Part shown: one piece after another, positions 24,584-32,484 of the stretch | Position numbering within the stretch: the first letter of the stretch is position 1 | Layout: the number at the start of each line of letters is the position of its first letter | DNA from: Myxococcota bacterium | Lineage (GTDB): Bacteria > Myxococcota_A > Polyangia > Palsa-1104 > JAEUJZ01 | Length of the DNA: 49,277 nucleotides | Direction: 5' to 3' | Assembly: GCA_025057315.1 (NCBI GenBank) | Contig: JANWXW010000021.1 | Span: 1-49,277, forward strand | Notes under the pieces: model-generated | What the model saw: only the letters and a program-made list of their open reading frames with translations | The model's database searches: none | Told to the model about the DNA's origin: nothing | Translations under genes and position numbers: made by a program

Positions 24584-25545
24584 GCGCCGACCCCATCCGT
24601 GCTGTCACAGAAGAGAGCCTGGCCGAGGCCGCGGCGATGTTGCGGGCCGGGGAGGTGGTGGCATTCCCGACGGAGACAGTGTATGGCCTGGGCGCAGATG
24701 CCACCTCGGAGGCGGCGGTGCGGCGGATCTACGAGATAAAAGGGCGGCCCCCGAGCAACCCCCTCATCGTGCATGTCCCGGATGCCAGGGCGGGACAGGC
24801 GCTGGCCATGGTCTGGTCAGACCAGGCAGAGGCGTTGGCCCAGCGGTTCTGGCCGGGTCCGCTGACGCTGGTCGTGCCGCGGGGGGCGCGCATCCCGGCC
24901 GTGGTCTCCGCCGGGCTGCCGACGCTGGCCCTGCGTGTGCCGGCCCATCCGGTGGCGCTGCGCCTGCTGCAGGCGGTGGACCGTCCGCTGGCCGCGCCCA
25001 GCGCCAACCGTTCTGAGCACCTGTCACCGACCCGGGCGGAGCACGTGCGCCAGGGGCTGCCAGAGGTCCCGCTCATCCTGGATGGCGGGCCGTGTCGCCT
25101 GGGCATCGAGTCCACCGTGGTTTCGCTGTGCACGTGCCCGCCTCGGCTGCTGCGGCCGGGGGCCCTGCCGCTCCGGCTGCTGCGGGCCTGTTTGCCCGAG
25201 CTGCAGCTTGGTCCCGAGCCCGGAGCGCCCGCTGCCTCGCCGGGCCTGTCGCCGCGCCACTACGCGCCGCGGGCCCGGCTTCTGCTGAGCGCGGAGCCGG
25301 CCGCGGTGGACCCGGGCCCCGGGCCGGTGGGCTACCTGCTGCGCACCACGTCCCCGCCGAGGGGGGCGGGGCGCGTCGAGCGGCTGCCCGAGGACCCGGA
25401 GGGCTATGCGGCGGACCTGTATGCCGCCCTGCACCGGCTAGATGAGGCTGGCGTGCACACGGTGGTGGTGGAGTCCCCGCCGGAGGGCGAGGCGTGGATG
25501 GCGGTGCGCGACCGGCTGGGGCGCGCCTGCAGTCGGGCCCCCTAG
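24580..25545 (+). CDS. Threonylcarbamoyl-AMP synthase (Sua5/YwlC type)
   Basis: The 321-aa enzyme starts at GTG 24580 (MSADPIRAVTEES), overlapping the upstream stop. The YrdC domain is complete: GEVVAFPTETVYGLGADAT, KGRPPSNPLIVHV (threonine/ATP site), FWPGPLTLVVP, RVPAHPVALRLL and APSANRSEHLSPT, then IESTVV. The extra ~120 residues (SPGLSPRHYAPRARLL onward) match the Sua5 C-terminal domain that distinguishes Sua5/YwlC from short TsaC. It makes threonylcarbamoyl-AMP from threonine, bicarbonate and ATP, the first step of t6A37 modification of ANN-decoding tRNAs. A hairpin follows 10 bp after the stop. Confidence 0.93.
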   Translation: MSADPIRAVTEESLAEAAAMLRAGEVVAFPTETVYGLGADATSEAAVRRIYEIKGRPPSNPLIVHVPDARAGQALAMVWSDQAEALAQRFWPGPLTLVVPRGARIPAVVSAGLPTLALRVPAHPVALRLLQAVDRPLAAPSANRSEHLSPTRAEHVRQGLPEVPLILDGGPCRLGIESTVVSLCTCPPRLLRPGALPLRLLRACLPELQLGPEPGAPAASPGLSPRHYAPRARLLLSAEPAAVDPGPGPVGYLLRTTSPPRGAGRVERLPEDPEGYAADLYAALHRLDEAGVHTVVVESPPEGEAWMAVRDRLGRACSRAP

Positions 25546-25554
25546 GCAGGGGGG

Positions 25555-25581
25555 CCAGGGCAGGCGCCTGTGCTGCCCTGG
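25555..25581 (+). terminator. Strong hairpin after the Sua5 gene
   Basis: CCAGGGCAG (25555-25563) and CTGCCCTGG (25573-25581) form a perfect 9-bp stem with a 9-nt loop, 10 bp after the stop codon. There is no T-run, so it may be a terminator aid or RNA 3' end stabiliser rather than a classic intrinsic terminator. Confidence 0.45.
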
Positions 25582-25670
25582 GCCTCTGGGCTTGCCGGGG
25601 GGCCGAAGCGGGCTGTTTCCCTCGGCAGGGGAGCGGGGGGAAGAGCGCCAGTGCCCCGAGGCAGGGGGGC

Positions 25671-26219
25671 TCAAGTGAGACGGCGCAGCGGGTCGATGAT
25701 CATCGAGCGCAGATCGTCGCCGGTGCGGACCCGCTCCAGCGGCAAGGCCATCACGTCCCCGTGCTCAACCAGACCTGTCCCCAGCTGGGGCGGGACCTGC
25801 ACGCGGTGGACCGTGCCGTCCAGCGGCGCGTCGCTGCGGAGCCACAGCAGGCCATCGCGCATCTCCCAGCGGTCCCCGGGCGGCTCGCGGTACCGGATGA
25901 GACTGCCCAGGATGATGGGCGCGTGCGGATCGACCCAGTGGGGGTTGAGCACCTCCAGGCCCTCGGGGTGGAGCACCAAGGCGACGCCCAGGAGCCGTCG
26001 CGGCGTCTGCTCGCTGTGGCGCACATAGAGCCGGCTCATCCACGTGGGCAGCCAGGTGCGCGGGCGGTCCAGCAGGGCCGTGCCCTCGTAGCCGTAGTGG
26101 TGGGGGTGCAAACAGCTGTACCCATGGCGGTCGAGCTGGTAGTCCAGGTCGCGCAGCAGGCTCGAGACGTCGTCGTACAGGTCAAGCACCGCGTCGAAGA
26201 CGGGCTTCCAGCTGGCCAT
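25671..26219 (-). CDS. Unknown protein, last gene of the lipase operon
   Basis: A 182-aa protein without recognised family. It begins MASWKPVFDAVLDLYDDVSSLLRDLDYQLDRHGY, an amphipathic helix, then has a mixed alpha/beta part with Tyr/His-rich HPHHYGYEGTALL, a beta-rich core (LLGVALVLHPEGLEVLNPHWV, IILGSLIRYREPP) and a C-terminal stretch MIIDPLRRLT. No signal peptide or TM span. The start ATG lies 14 bp after the stop of the 258-aa gene, and both follow the lipase gene at short spacing, so one transcript is likely. Composition is protein-like and not a GC artefact. Confidence 0.75.
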   Translation of the reverse strand: MASWKPVFDAVLDLYDDVSSLLRDLDYQLDRHGYSCLHPHHYGYEGTALLDRPRTWLPTWMSRLYVRHSEQTPRRLLGVALVLHPEGLEVLNPHWVDPHAPIILGSLIRYREPPGDRWEMRDGLLWLRSDAPLDGTVHRVQVPPQLGTGLVEHGDVMALPLERVRTGDDLRSMIIDPLRRLT

Positions 26220-26233
26220 CTACGCTCTGCTCC

Positions 26234-27010
26234 TCAGGTACCCCCCTGCAGTTGCCGGCGCTGCTCCAGCCGGGCTTGGAGCACCAGGGCCTCGTTGCAC
26301 ACCGCCTCAGAGATGGCAAAGCTCCAGGGGAACTCGCGCGTGCCCGGCCGGCGCGGCTCGTAGCGCCGGCGCAGGGACGGAAGGCCGCCCTTCCATAGGG
26401 AGGGGGGCGGGTCGCGCAGGGGATGCCAGGGGCGGATGCCCAGCTGTGCCAGCCGGGCCAGCAGGTCCGCGACCGAACGCTCCGGGGCGCGCCATCGATC
26501 GCGAGGGAGGCGTCGCAGGTGCTCCACGAGCACCTCCTGCAGGTGCCGCAGGCCGATCCAGCCCACTTCCTGGGGCGACAGCTGCAGGCGCTGGGCCAAG
26601 TCCCGCAGCAGCGGTCCGGGCAGGGCATCGTGTTCCGTGATCGCCAGGAGACAGCGTTGTGCGATGGGGACGTCCACGCCGAAGATGGCCTTGGGGTCGC
26701 CCTGCCGCAGGGCCACGCTGCTGTGAGGCCCCAGCTCCCGGGCCCAGTCCAGCAGCACCAGGAGGCCCTGGGAGGCGTCCTGCTCCGGCTCCAGCAGGAC
26801 CGCAGCCACCGGTCCGGCCGTGGAGCCCGAGACGCGGCCCCGCCTGGCAACCCGCTTGGCGACGGCGAAGGTGGCCACGCGAGCGGTGGTGGGCAACCCA
26901 AGGGGGCGGCCCTCAGCGGTGCGGGCCTGCGCCAGCCATGGCAGCAGCACGCTGCCAGGGGGACAGAGGCCCAGCACGGGCAGCACGCTGTCGGTCAGAA
27001 GGTCAGGCAC
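26234..27010 (-). CDS. Unknown protein, middle gene of the lipase operon
   Basis: A 258-aa protein I cannot place. The N-terminus (MPDLLTDSVLPVLGLCPPGSVLLPWLAQA) is hydrophobic but lacks a positive start, so export is uncertain. The centre reads like an alpha/beta domain (AAVLLEPEQDASQGLLVLLDWAREL, AIFGVDVPIAQRCLLAITEHD). It is followed by helices (LLRDLAQRLQLSPQEVGWIGLRHLQEVLVEHL) and ends in a Arg/Gln-rich helix. The spacing is 12 bp to the lipase stop and 14 bp to the next gene. A role linked to the lipase is suggested only by that context. Confidence 0.7.
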   Translation of the reverse strand: MPDLLTDSVLPVLGLCPPGSVLLPWLAQARTAEGRPLGLPTTARVATFAVAKRVARRGRVSGSTAGPVAAVLLEPEQDASQGLLVLLDWARELGPHSSVALRQGDPKAIFGVDVPIAQRCLLAITEHDALPGPLLRDLAQRLQLSPQEVGWIGLRHLQEVLVEHLRRLPRDRWRAPERSVADLLARLAQLGIRPWHPLRDPPPSLWKGGLPSLRRRYEPRRPGTREFPWSFAISEAVCNEALVLQARLEQRRQLQGGT

Positions 27011-27022
27011 GACCGCAACATA

Positions 27023-27838
27023 TTAGCGCGGGGCATCTTCTTTGCGCAATGCCCACAACACCTTGCGATATACTTCCTCGCTGACCACCAGGGAGGAGTG
27101 GCCGAGCTGGACCGTCATGGCGTGCGCGCCCTCCAGCCGGGTTGCCGTCGGGGGGCAGAGCCAGTCCCGCTCGGCGGCGATGGTGAAGTACTCCACGTCA
27201 TCGGGCAGCGGCCCCTGGTGCAGCTCCCTGAGGAAGCTGCTCCCTGGCAGCAGCTGCCAGGAGGAGGTGGAGACCAGCCCCATGGTGGCCACCCCCAGCA
27301 GCGCGCTCCAGGTGCCATGCACCGGCGAACCCAGCATGACCAGGCGGCGTACCCTCCGGTGGCCACCCAGGCGCTTGACATAGTAGAGGCCGATGAGGCC
27401 GCCCATGGAGTGGCCGACAATGTCGATGCGCCGGACGCCAGTCTGCTCCAGCACCGACTGGATCTTGCGGTGGATGAGGAACGCCGAGGCGCGGATGTCG
27501 CGGACGTTGAGCACGCCCAGGTTGAAGGAGATCACGCAGAACCCATCCTGGATGAGGCGCTGCTCCACCATGAACATGGAGCCGCGCGTGCCCAGAAACC
27601 CATGGATGAGCAGCACCGGCGGGTGCCGGTCTGTCACGTGATCGAAGAACTGCTTGCGCGGGATGTGGTTGCCCCGCGCAAGGTGGCGGATGTATGAGAC
27701 TGTGTGCCGCCCGCTGATGAGGTCGTGCAGCAGGGGTTCGCCGTTGAGGCGACGCAGCCGGCGGTTGGCGGTCAGCAGGCGCTTGACCGAGGAGAGCAGG
27801 CCAGGTCGTTTGCTGCTGTTGCCGGCTCTTTCCCTCAT
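27023..27838 (-). CDS. Triacylglycerol lipase-like alpha/beta hydrolase
   Basis: Start at ATG 27838 (MRERAGNSSK) has GGAG about 9 nt upstream, giving 271 aa; the longer frame lacks such a site. The fold motifs are clear: PPVLLIHGFLGTRGSM (oxyanion region), IDIVGHSMGGLIGLYY (nucleophile Ser), AAERDWLCPP (candidate Asp) and VQLGHSSLVVSEEV (candidate His). These match bacterial lipase/esterase proteins of the LipA/EstA type. No signal peptide; the basic N-terminus suggests a cytoplasmic enzyme acting on intracellular acyl esters. It heads a three-gene operon with two unknown genes. Confidence 0.87.
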   Translation of the reverse strand: MRERAGNSSKRPGLLSSVKRLLTANRRLRRLNGEPLLHDLISGRHTVSYIRHLARGNHIPRKQFFDHVTDRHPPVLLIHGFLGTRGSMFMVEQRLIQDGFCVISFNLGVLNVRDIRASAFLIHRKIQSVLEQTGVRRIDIVGHSMGGLIGLYYVKRLGGHRRVRRLVMLGSPVHGTWSALLGVATMGLVSTSSWQLLPGSSFLRELHQGPLPDDVEYFTIAAERDWLCPPTATRLEGAHAMTVQLGHSSLVVSEEVYRKVLWALRKEDAPR

Positions 27839-28065
27839 GGATGCTCCGTGGCTTGCTGATCGAACCACACCTGCATTGCGAAACGGCGCGCACAAGCCGC
27901 TTGTTGCAACATAGCACATGCGTGCGCATGCTGCCGCCCCTGGTGGGGGATTCTCTGCATCCTATCCCCTCAGGGGCTGCCCAAGGGGCTTCAGGGGGAT
28001 GCTGGATCGAATGAGATGGCTGGTTTGCCTCCGGCGGGGAGCGGCCCGGGATGCTCCAGGGGCTG

Positions 28066-30276
28066 CTACAAGGGTTCGATGATCGAGATGCCCTTTTCGG
28101 TTAGGACCCAGATGCGGCCGCGCAGGTCCACGCTCAGGTTGAGCACCCGATCGTCCAGCAGGCCGGTGCGGGTGCCGATGAAGTGGCGCCGGTTCTCATC
28201 GATGACCTCCATCACGCCGTGGTCGCTGCCGACCCATATCCGGCCCTCCGGGTCGCGCGCCAGGGCAGAGCAGCGGCGGTTTAGGTGCCCGGTCTGCGGG
28301 AAGGTCCAGCGCACGCCGTCATAGATGCCGATGCCGCGCGAGGTGGCCACCCAGATGGTGCCAGCCAGACCCTCGACGACATCGTGGATCAGCTCTGACT
28401 CCAGCCCGTCGTTCTCCGTGAACACCTTCACCTTGCCGTCGAGCAGGCGCACCGCCCCGCTCTTGCTGGCGAACCAGATCTCATCGGGGCCGCGGAAGGT
28501 CACTGCGACCACGTCGGTGGGCAGGGGGGCACCCTCGGTGACATTGCTGGCTGCGCCCTTGGGTTTTTGCCGGTGGTAGATCACCTTGCCGTCGTCCACG
28601 CTGACCTCGGCAGCACCGAAGTCGCGCAGGTCCTGGTCCCGATCGGTGTAGCGCAGGCCCACCCAGAGGCGCCCCCGCGGTGAGAAGGCGGCAAAGCTGA
28701 TGTCGGGCACGCCCATGGGCACCTCCAGCGAGGTCATGCCTATGGGGGTCCAGCGCCCTTGAGGCCCAACACGCGAGATGCGCACCGCCTTGCTCGTCGG
28801 GCCGCGATGCAGCGCCAGCACCGCGCCGCTGGGGTCCCGCACCACCGCCAGCACGTGGGAACCTTTCTCTGGATCCACCATGGTCACCTCGAAGGACTGG
28901 CCGTCGAAGCGCCAGGCCTTGGTGCCCCCGGTGGCGACATAGCACTCGTCGTTGGACACGCAGGCCACGCTGAGGCGCTCGGCTCCCGCCGTCAGGTCAT
29001 GGAGCCGAAAGGACACGGCCTGCCCGCCCTGGAGGCGGGTGACGCCGAGGAAGCGCGTGCCGACATACAGCGCATCGCTGTCCGAGGTCACGCTGGTCAC
29101 GCCATCGGGCAGGCGCAGCTTGACCGGCTCGGTGTCAAAGCGCGGTGCCACCATGCCCTGGCCTGCCGGACCGGCCACCAGCCAGGGGCGCACCGGATGG
29201 GCCTCGGCCCACGTCTCCCCCTGCGCCGGCGGTGGGAGCTGGACCTGCTTGCCCTTGGCTTTCGTTTTCGGGTTTTTCGGGTTCGGGGGCGGCGGGGGCG
29301 CAGGCTCTTGCAGCAGCTCCTCGGGACCTTGGCGGGGGGGGGCCTTTGTGGGCAGAAGGCTCTTGAGCGGCTGTGCCCGGGGGGCCGACACCACCGGCTG
29401 CCCCACAAAGGTCAGGCGCACCGGCCCGCTGGGCTGCGCGCTGGGACCAATCCGCTTGAGCGACCACATGAACTGGCCGCCGCCGAGGAGCAGGTCCGGG
29501 CCCGCCCGTCGGACCCACTCTAGCACCACCGGCGTGTCCACCCGGTAGGAGTAAAAGCGACTGCCGTCGTAGTAGGCCAGGCGGGGTCCTCCCGGTGAGT
29601 CGCCCACGACGATGGCCGCGCCACCCTCGCCCGCAGCGATGCCGCGGACATTGTCGATGTCGTTGCCCTCCAGCGGCCCGAACTGCAGGATCGAGTCGCC
29701 CACGATGCGCAGCACGCCCTTGCCGCTGGTGCCAATCCATACCCCGCCGGCGGCATCGGCAGCCATGGCGGTCACGGCGGTGCCAGGGGAAAAGTGCTGC
29801 CACGTCCCCTCCTGGAGCCGGGCGATCCCGTCGCTGCCCCCAACCCAGGCCACCTCCCCGCGACCCAAGGGGACTACCCCGATGACCAAGTCGCCCACCG
29901 GCGGGGGCGGGAAGTTGGTCCAGACGCCCATGTCGTAGCGCGACACGCCCTTGGGGGTGACCACCCACACACCACCGGCTCCGTCGATGGCTACGGCAAC
30001 AATCCGGTCCGCTGGCAGGCCATCGGCGGTGGTCAGCACCGCTGGGATGGGCCGGCTGTTGGCCTTGTCGCTACCGCCCTGGGTCCAGCGGATAAGGCCA
30101 TAGGGCGTGCCGGCCCAGATGAGCCCTCCAGCCGCTGCCAGAGAGGTGATGGGCATGGAGTCAGAGAAGGAGCGCACCCGCACCGGCGCACCTGTTCCAG
30201 GGCGCGATGCCGGTGCGGTGGCCTGCGTCGCCGGACCGCAGGCACACACCAGGGCCGCCAACAGACAGGGGGTCAT
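28066..30276 (-). CDS. Large beta-propeller lipoprotein with two-component-regulator-type propeller repeats
   Basis: Start at 30276 (MTPCLLAALVCAC) gives 736 aa with a lipobox-like VCAC; the longer start adds only 9 residues. Repeats of the kind seen in sensor propellers (Reg_prop) recur: GLIWAGTPYGLIRWTQ, GGVWVVTPKGVSRYD, GGVWIGTSGKGVLRI, DEIWFASKSGAVRLLDGKV, GTIWVATSRGIGIYDGV, GRIWVGSDHGVMEVID and GRIWVLTEKGISIIEPL at the end. A Pro/Lys-rich linker occurs in the middle (KAPPRQGPEELL...KNPKTKAKGK). No histidine kinase domain is fused. It is probably an outer-surface or periplasmic binding protein; its ligand is unknown. Confidence 0.83.
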   Translation of the reverse strand: MTPCLLAALVCACGPATQATAPASRPGTGAPVRVRSFSDSMPITSLAAAGGLIWAGTPYGLIRWTQGGSDKANSRPIPAVLTTADGLPADRIVAVAIDGAGGVWVVTPKGVSRYDMGVWTNFPPPPVGDLVIGVVPLGRGEVAWVGGSDGIARLQEGTWQHFSPGTAVTAMAADAAGGVWIGTSGKGVLRIVGDSILQFGPLEGNDIDNVRGIAAGEGGAAIVVGDSPGGPRLAYYDGSRFYSYRVDTPVVLEWVRRAGPDLLLGGGQFMWSLKRIGPSAQPSGPVRLTFVGQPVVSAPRAQPLKSLLPTKAPPRQGPEELLQEPAPPPPPNPKNPKTKAKGKQVQLPPPAQGETWAEAHPVRPWLVAGPAGQGMVAPRFDTEPVKLRLPDGVTSVTSDSDALYVGTRFLGVTRLQGGQAVSFRLHDLTAGAERLSVACVSNDECYVATGGTKAWRFDGQSFEVTMVDPEKGSHVLAVVRDPSGAVLALHRGPTSKAVRISRVGPQGRWTPIGMTSLEVPMGVPDISFAAFSPRGRLWVGLRYTDRDQDLRDFGAAEVSVDDGKVIYHRQKPKGAASNVTEGAPLPTDVVAVTFRGPDEIWFASKSGAVRLLDGKVKVFTENDGLESELIHDVVEGLAGTIWVATSRGIGIYDGVRWTFPQTGHLNRRCSALARDPEGRIWVGSDHGVMEVIDENRRHFIGTRTGLLDDRVLNLSVDLRGRIWVLTEKGISIIEPL

Positions 30277-30925
30277 CGGCACACGCAGCGCGGGCAGAAG
30301 CATGGGGAGAAAGGTGCAGGATGCTGCCCCTGGCTGTCAAGCAGAGGGTCCGCTGGGCCGCAGGGTCTTCTTTGTAGAAGAATTTGAAGAAGAAACCAAC
30401 GGCTGGGGGCGCCCGCTCCAGGAGCCGTGGGGGGGCCAAGAGCTGCAGCAGGCTCCCTGTGCAGGGAGGGCAGCGGGGAGGGGAGAGCCCTTAGGAGCTT
30501 CCGACTCCCTTCCCTCTGGCCCTGGGGGGGTCGCTTCATACCCTGTGCACGCCTGGTCGGGCGCGGTGCGTGGGGGCAAGAGGAGGACATGGCCGAGTGC
30601 ACCGCGGCTGCCCAGGCCCCTGCTCGGCTGCCGCGCGGCTGAGCGTCCATCTCCCCAGGCTTCCGTGCTTGTGCCCACCCCAGGACCAGGACTCCAGGCC
30701 GAGGCCCCCCTGGAAGCCTTGCGCCCTGCACCCTGCTGGCGCCCGGGCCACCCGTCCCAGTGCAGGGAGCTCTGGGGCCACCCGGGCTTGAGGCTACCGG
30801 GCTTAAGGCTAAGATGATGGCTGGTGGTCCGCAGCCGCCGCGATGCACCACCCAGGGCGCAGGCAGCCTCTTGCCTGCGCGGCCCCGGCGGCGCTACAAA
30901 GGGCCACTTTTCTACGGAGGGTTCC
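30277..30925. other. 650-bp intergenic region between divergent genes, no gene seen
   Basis: It separates the propeller lipoprotein from the peroxiredoxin. Near 30366-30381 the inverted repeat TCTTCT-TTGT-AGAAGA lies in a short AT-rich island, possibly a regulatory site. The remainder is GC-rich with no convincing frame. Confidence 0.45.
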
Positions 30926-31375
30926 ATGATCCAGCCCGGACAACAGGCCCCTGATTTTGAGCTGAAGGGACATGACGACAGGGTGCATAGGCTGTCGGAC
31001 TATCGCGGCAAGAAGGTCGTGTTGGCCTTCTATCCGCTCGATTTCTCCCCGGTGTGCTCCAATGAGCATGCCTGCTTCGTAAGCGACCTGGCGCGCTTTC
31101 AGGCTGCCAATGCCGTGGTGCTGGGCATCTCGGTGGACTCGCACTGGGCGCACAAGGCCTTTGCGCAGAAGCTAGGCATCACGTACCCGCTCCTGGCCGA
31201 CTTCCACCCCAAGGGTGCTGTCGCCGAAAAGTTTGGTCTTTATTACCCTGACAAGGGCGTGAGCCACCGCGCCACCGTGCTGGTGGGCGAAGACGGCACC
31301 GTGCTCAAGGTATGGGACCACGAGCTGTCGCAGCAGCGCAGCAACGAGCAGATCCTGCGGGAGCTGGAGGCGTAG
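30926..31375 (+). CDS. Peroxiredoxin (AhpE/Bcp-like, AhpC-TSA family)
   Basis: The 149-aa protein starts at ATG 30926 with GGAGG five bases upstream. It begins MIQPGQQAPDFELKGHD, a typical peroxiredoxin start. The active-site motif is FYPLDFSPVCSNE with the peroxidatic Cys44; the usual Thr of P-x3-T-x2-C is Ser, an accepted variant. Cys50 is a possible partner thiol. VLGISVDSHWAHKAF and VSHRATVLV (Arg near the active site) complete the fold. It reduces hydrogen peroxide or organic peroxides with thiols. Its stop lies one base from that of nadA, so the two genes converge. Confidence 0.92.
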   Translation: MIQPGQQAPDFELKGHDDRVHRLSDYRGKKVVLAFYPLDFSPVCSNEHACFVSDLARFQAANAVVLGISVDSHWAHKAFAQKLGITYPLLADFHPKGAVAEKFGLYYPDKGVSHRATVLVGEDGTVLKVWDHELSQQRSNEQILRELEA

Positions 31376-31376
31376 G

Positions 31377-32351
31377 TTACGACAGGGCGAGCATCTTCTC
31401 GATGGGCCTGAGCGCACGCAGGCGCAGGTCCTCTGGTAGCGTCACCTCGGGCGACAGATCGCGCAGGGCCAGGTAGACCTTTTCCAGCGTGTTCAGCCGC
31501 ATGTGTGGGCACTGATTGCAGGCACATCCCCCCTCGGCAGGGGCGGGGATGAAGCGCTTGCCGGGCGCCCGCTTCTGCATCTCGTGGATCACTCCCGGCT
31601 CGGTGGCAATGATAAACTCTTGGGCCGGGCTGTCCACAGCGTAGCGGATGATGGCGCTGGTGGATCCGACAAAGTCCGCATGCCGCAGCACGCGCTCGTC
31701 GCACTCTGGGTGCGCCAGCACCTGGGCTCTGGGATGGTCCATGCGCAGGCGCACCAGCTCCCGCTCGCTGAAGATCTCGTGCACCATGCAGCTGCCCGGA
31801 TAGACCACCATGTTGTCGCGGCCGGTCTGCCGGATGAGCCACCGCCCCAGGTGCTGGTCCGGCGCGAACAGAATCGGCTGGCTCGCCGGGTAGCTGCGGA
31901 TGATCTTTTCCGCATTGGACGATGTCACGATGCAGTCTGACATCGCCTTGACCGCTGCCGAGCAGTTGATGTAGCTGACCAGCGTATGGTCGGGGTAGCG
32001 GTCCATCCACAGGCGCAGCTTCTCCGGCGGGCAGCCATCGGCCAGCGAGCAGCCGGCGGCCAGGTCTGGTAGCAGCACCGTGCGGGTAGGGTTGAGGATC
32101 TTGGCCGTTTCGGCCATAAAGTGCACCCCACAAAACAGAATCACATCTGCCTTGGTGCGCTGGGCTGCCTGGGCGAGCTGCAGCGAATCGCCGACGAAAT
32201 CGGCCAGGTCTTGGACCTCTGAGTCCTGGTAGTAGTGGGCTAGGATCACGGCGTTTCTCTGCTGCCTGAGCTGGAGGATGGCATCCTCCAGGTCCAGGGG
32301 GAGCTTGTCCGGGGCAGTGGCCTCAGGCTGAGCAAGGGGCAGGCGGAGCAT
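31377..32351 (-). CDS. nadA: Quinolinate synthase NadA
   Basis: Start at ATG 32351 ([10 protein letters not shown]) with GAGAGG upstream gives 324 aa. Family motifs are plain: [89 protein letters not shown] and [18 protein letters not shown]. Cysteines in FCGVHF, GSCMVH and the CNQCPHM region provide the 4Fe-4S cluster ligands. The enzyme condenses iminoaspartate and dihydroxyacetone phosphate into quinolinate for NAD synthesis. No nadB or nadC is in the window. Confidence 0.95.
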   Translation of the reverse strand: MLRLPLAQPEATAPDKLPLDLEDAILQLRQQRNAVILAHYYQDSEVQDLADFVGDSLQLAQAAQRTKADVILFCGVHFMAETAKILNPTRTVLLPDLAAGCSLADGCPPEKLRLWMDRYPDHTLVSYINCSAAVKAMSDCIVTSSNAEKIIRSYPASQPILFAPDQHLGRWLIRQTGRDNMVVYPGSCMVHEIFSERELVRLRMDHPRAQVLAHPECDERVLRHADFVGSTSAIIRYAVDSPAQEFIIATEPGVIHEMQKRAPGKRFIPAPAEGGCACNQCPHMRLNTLEKVYLALRDLSPEVTLPEDLRLRALRPIEKMLALS

Positions 32352-32484
32352 GCGATGACCTCTCGTTAGAGTCTGCACCTTGAGCGGCCGCTGCACCAGC
32401 CCGTGGATCCATCTTGGCTGCCGCCCGCGTCATGGCTCCCGCCCGAGGCCTGCCTGGCTCCTCAGGTTCCCGCCCCGGCCGGGG

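Noticed and set aside
30304..30851. Small frames in the gap before the peroxiredoxin
   Set aside because: Several overlapping frames on both strands have similar low-complexity composition and none has a ribosome-binding site.
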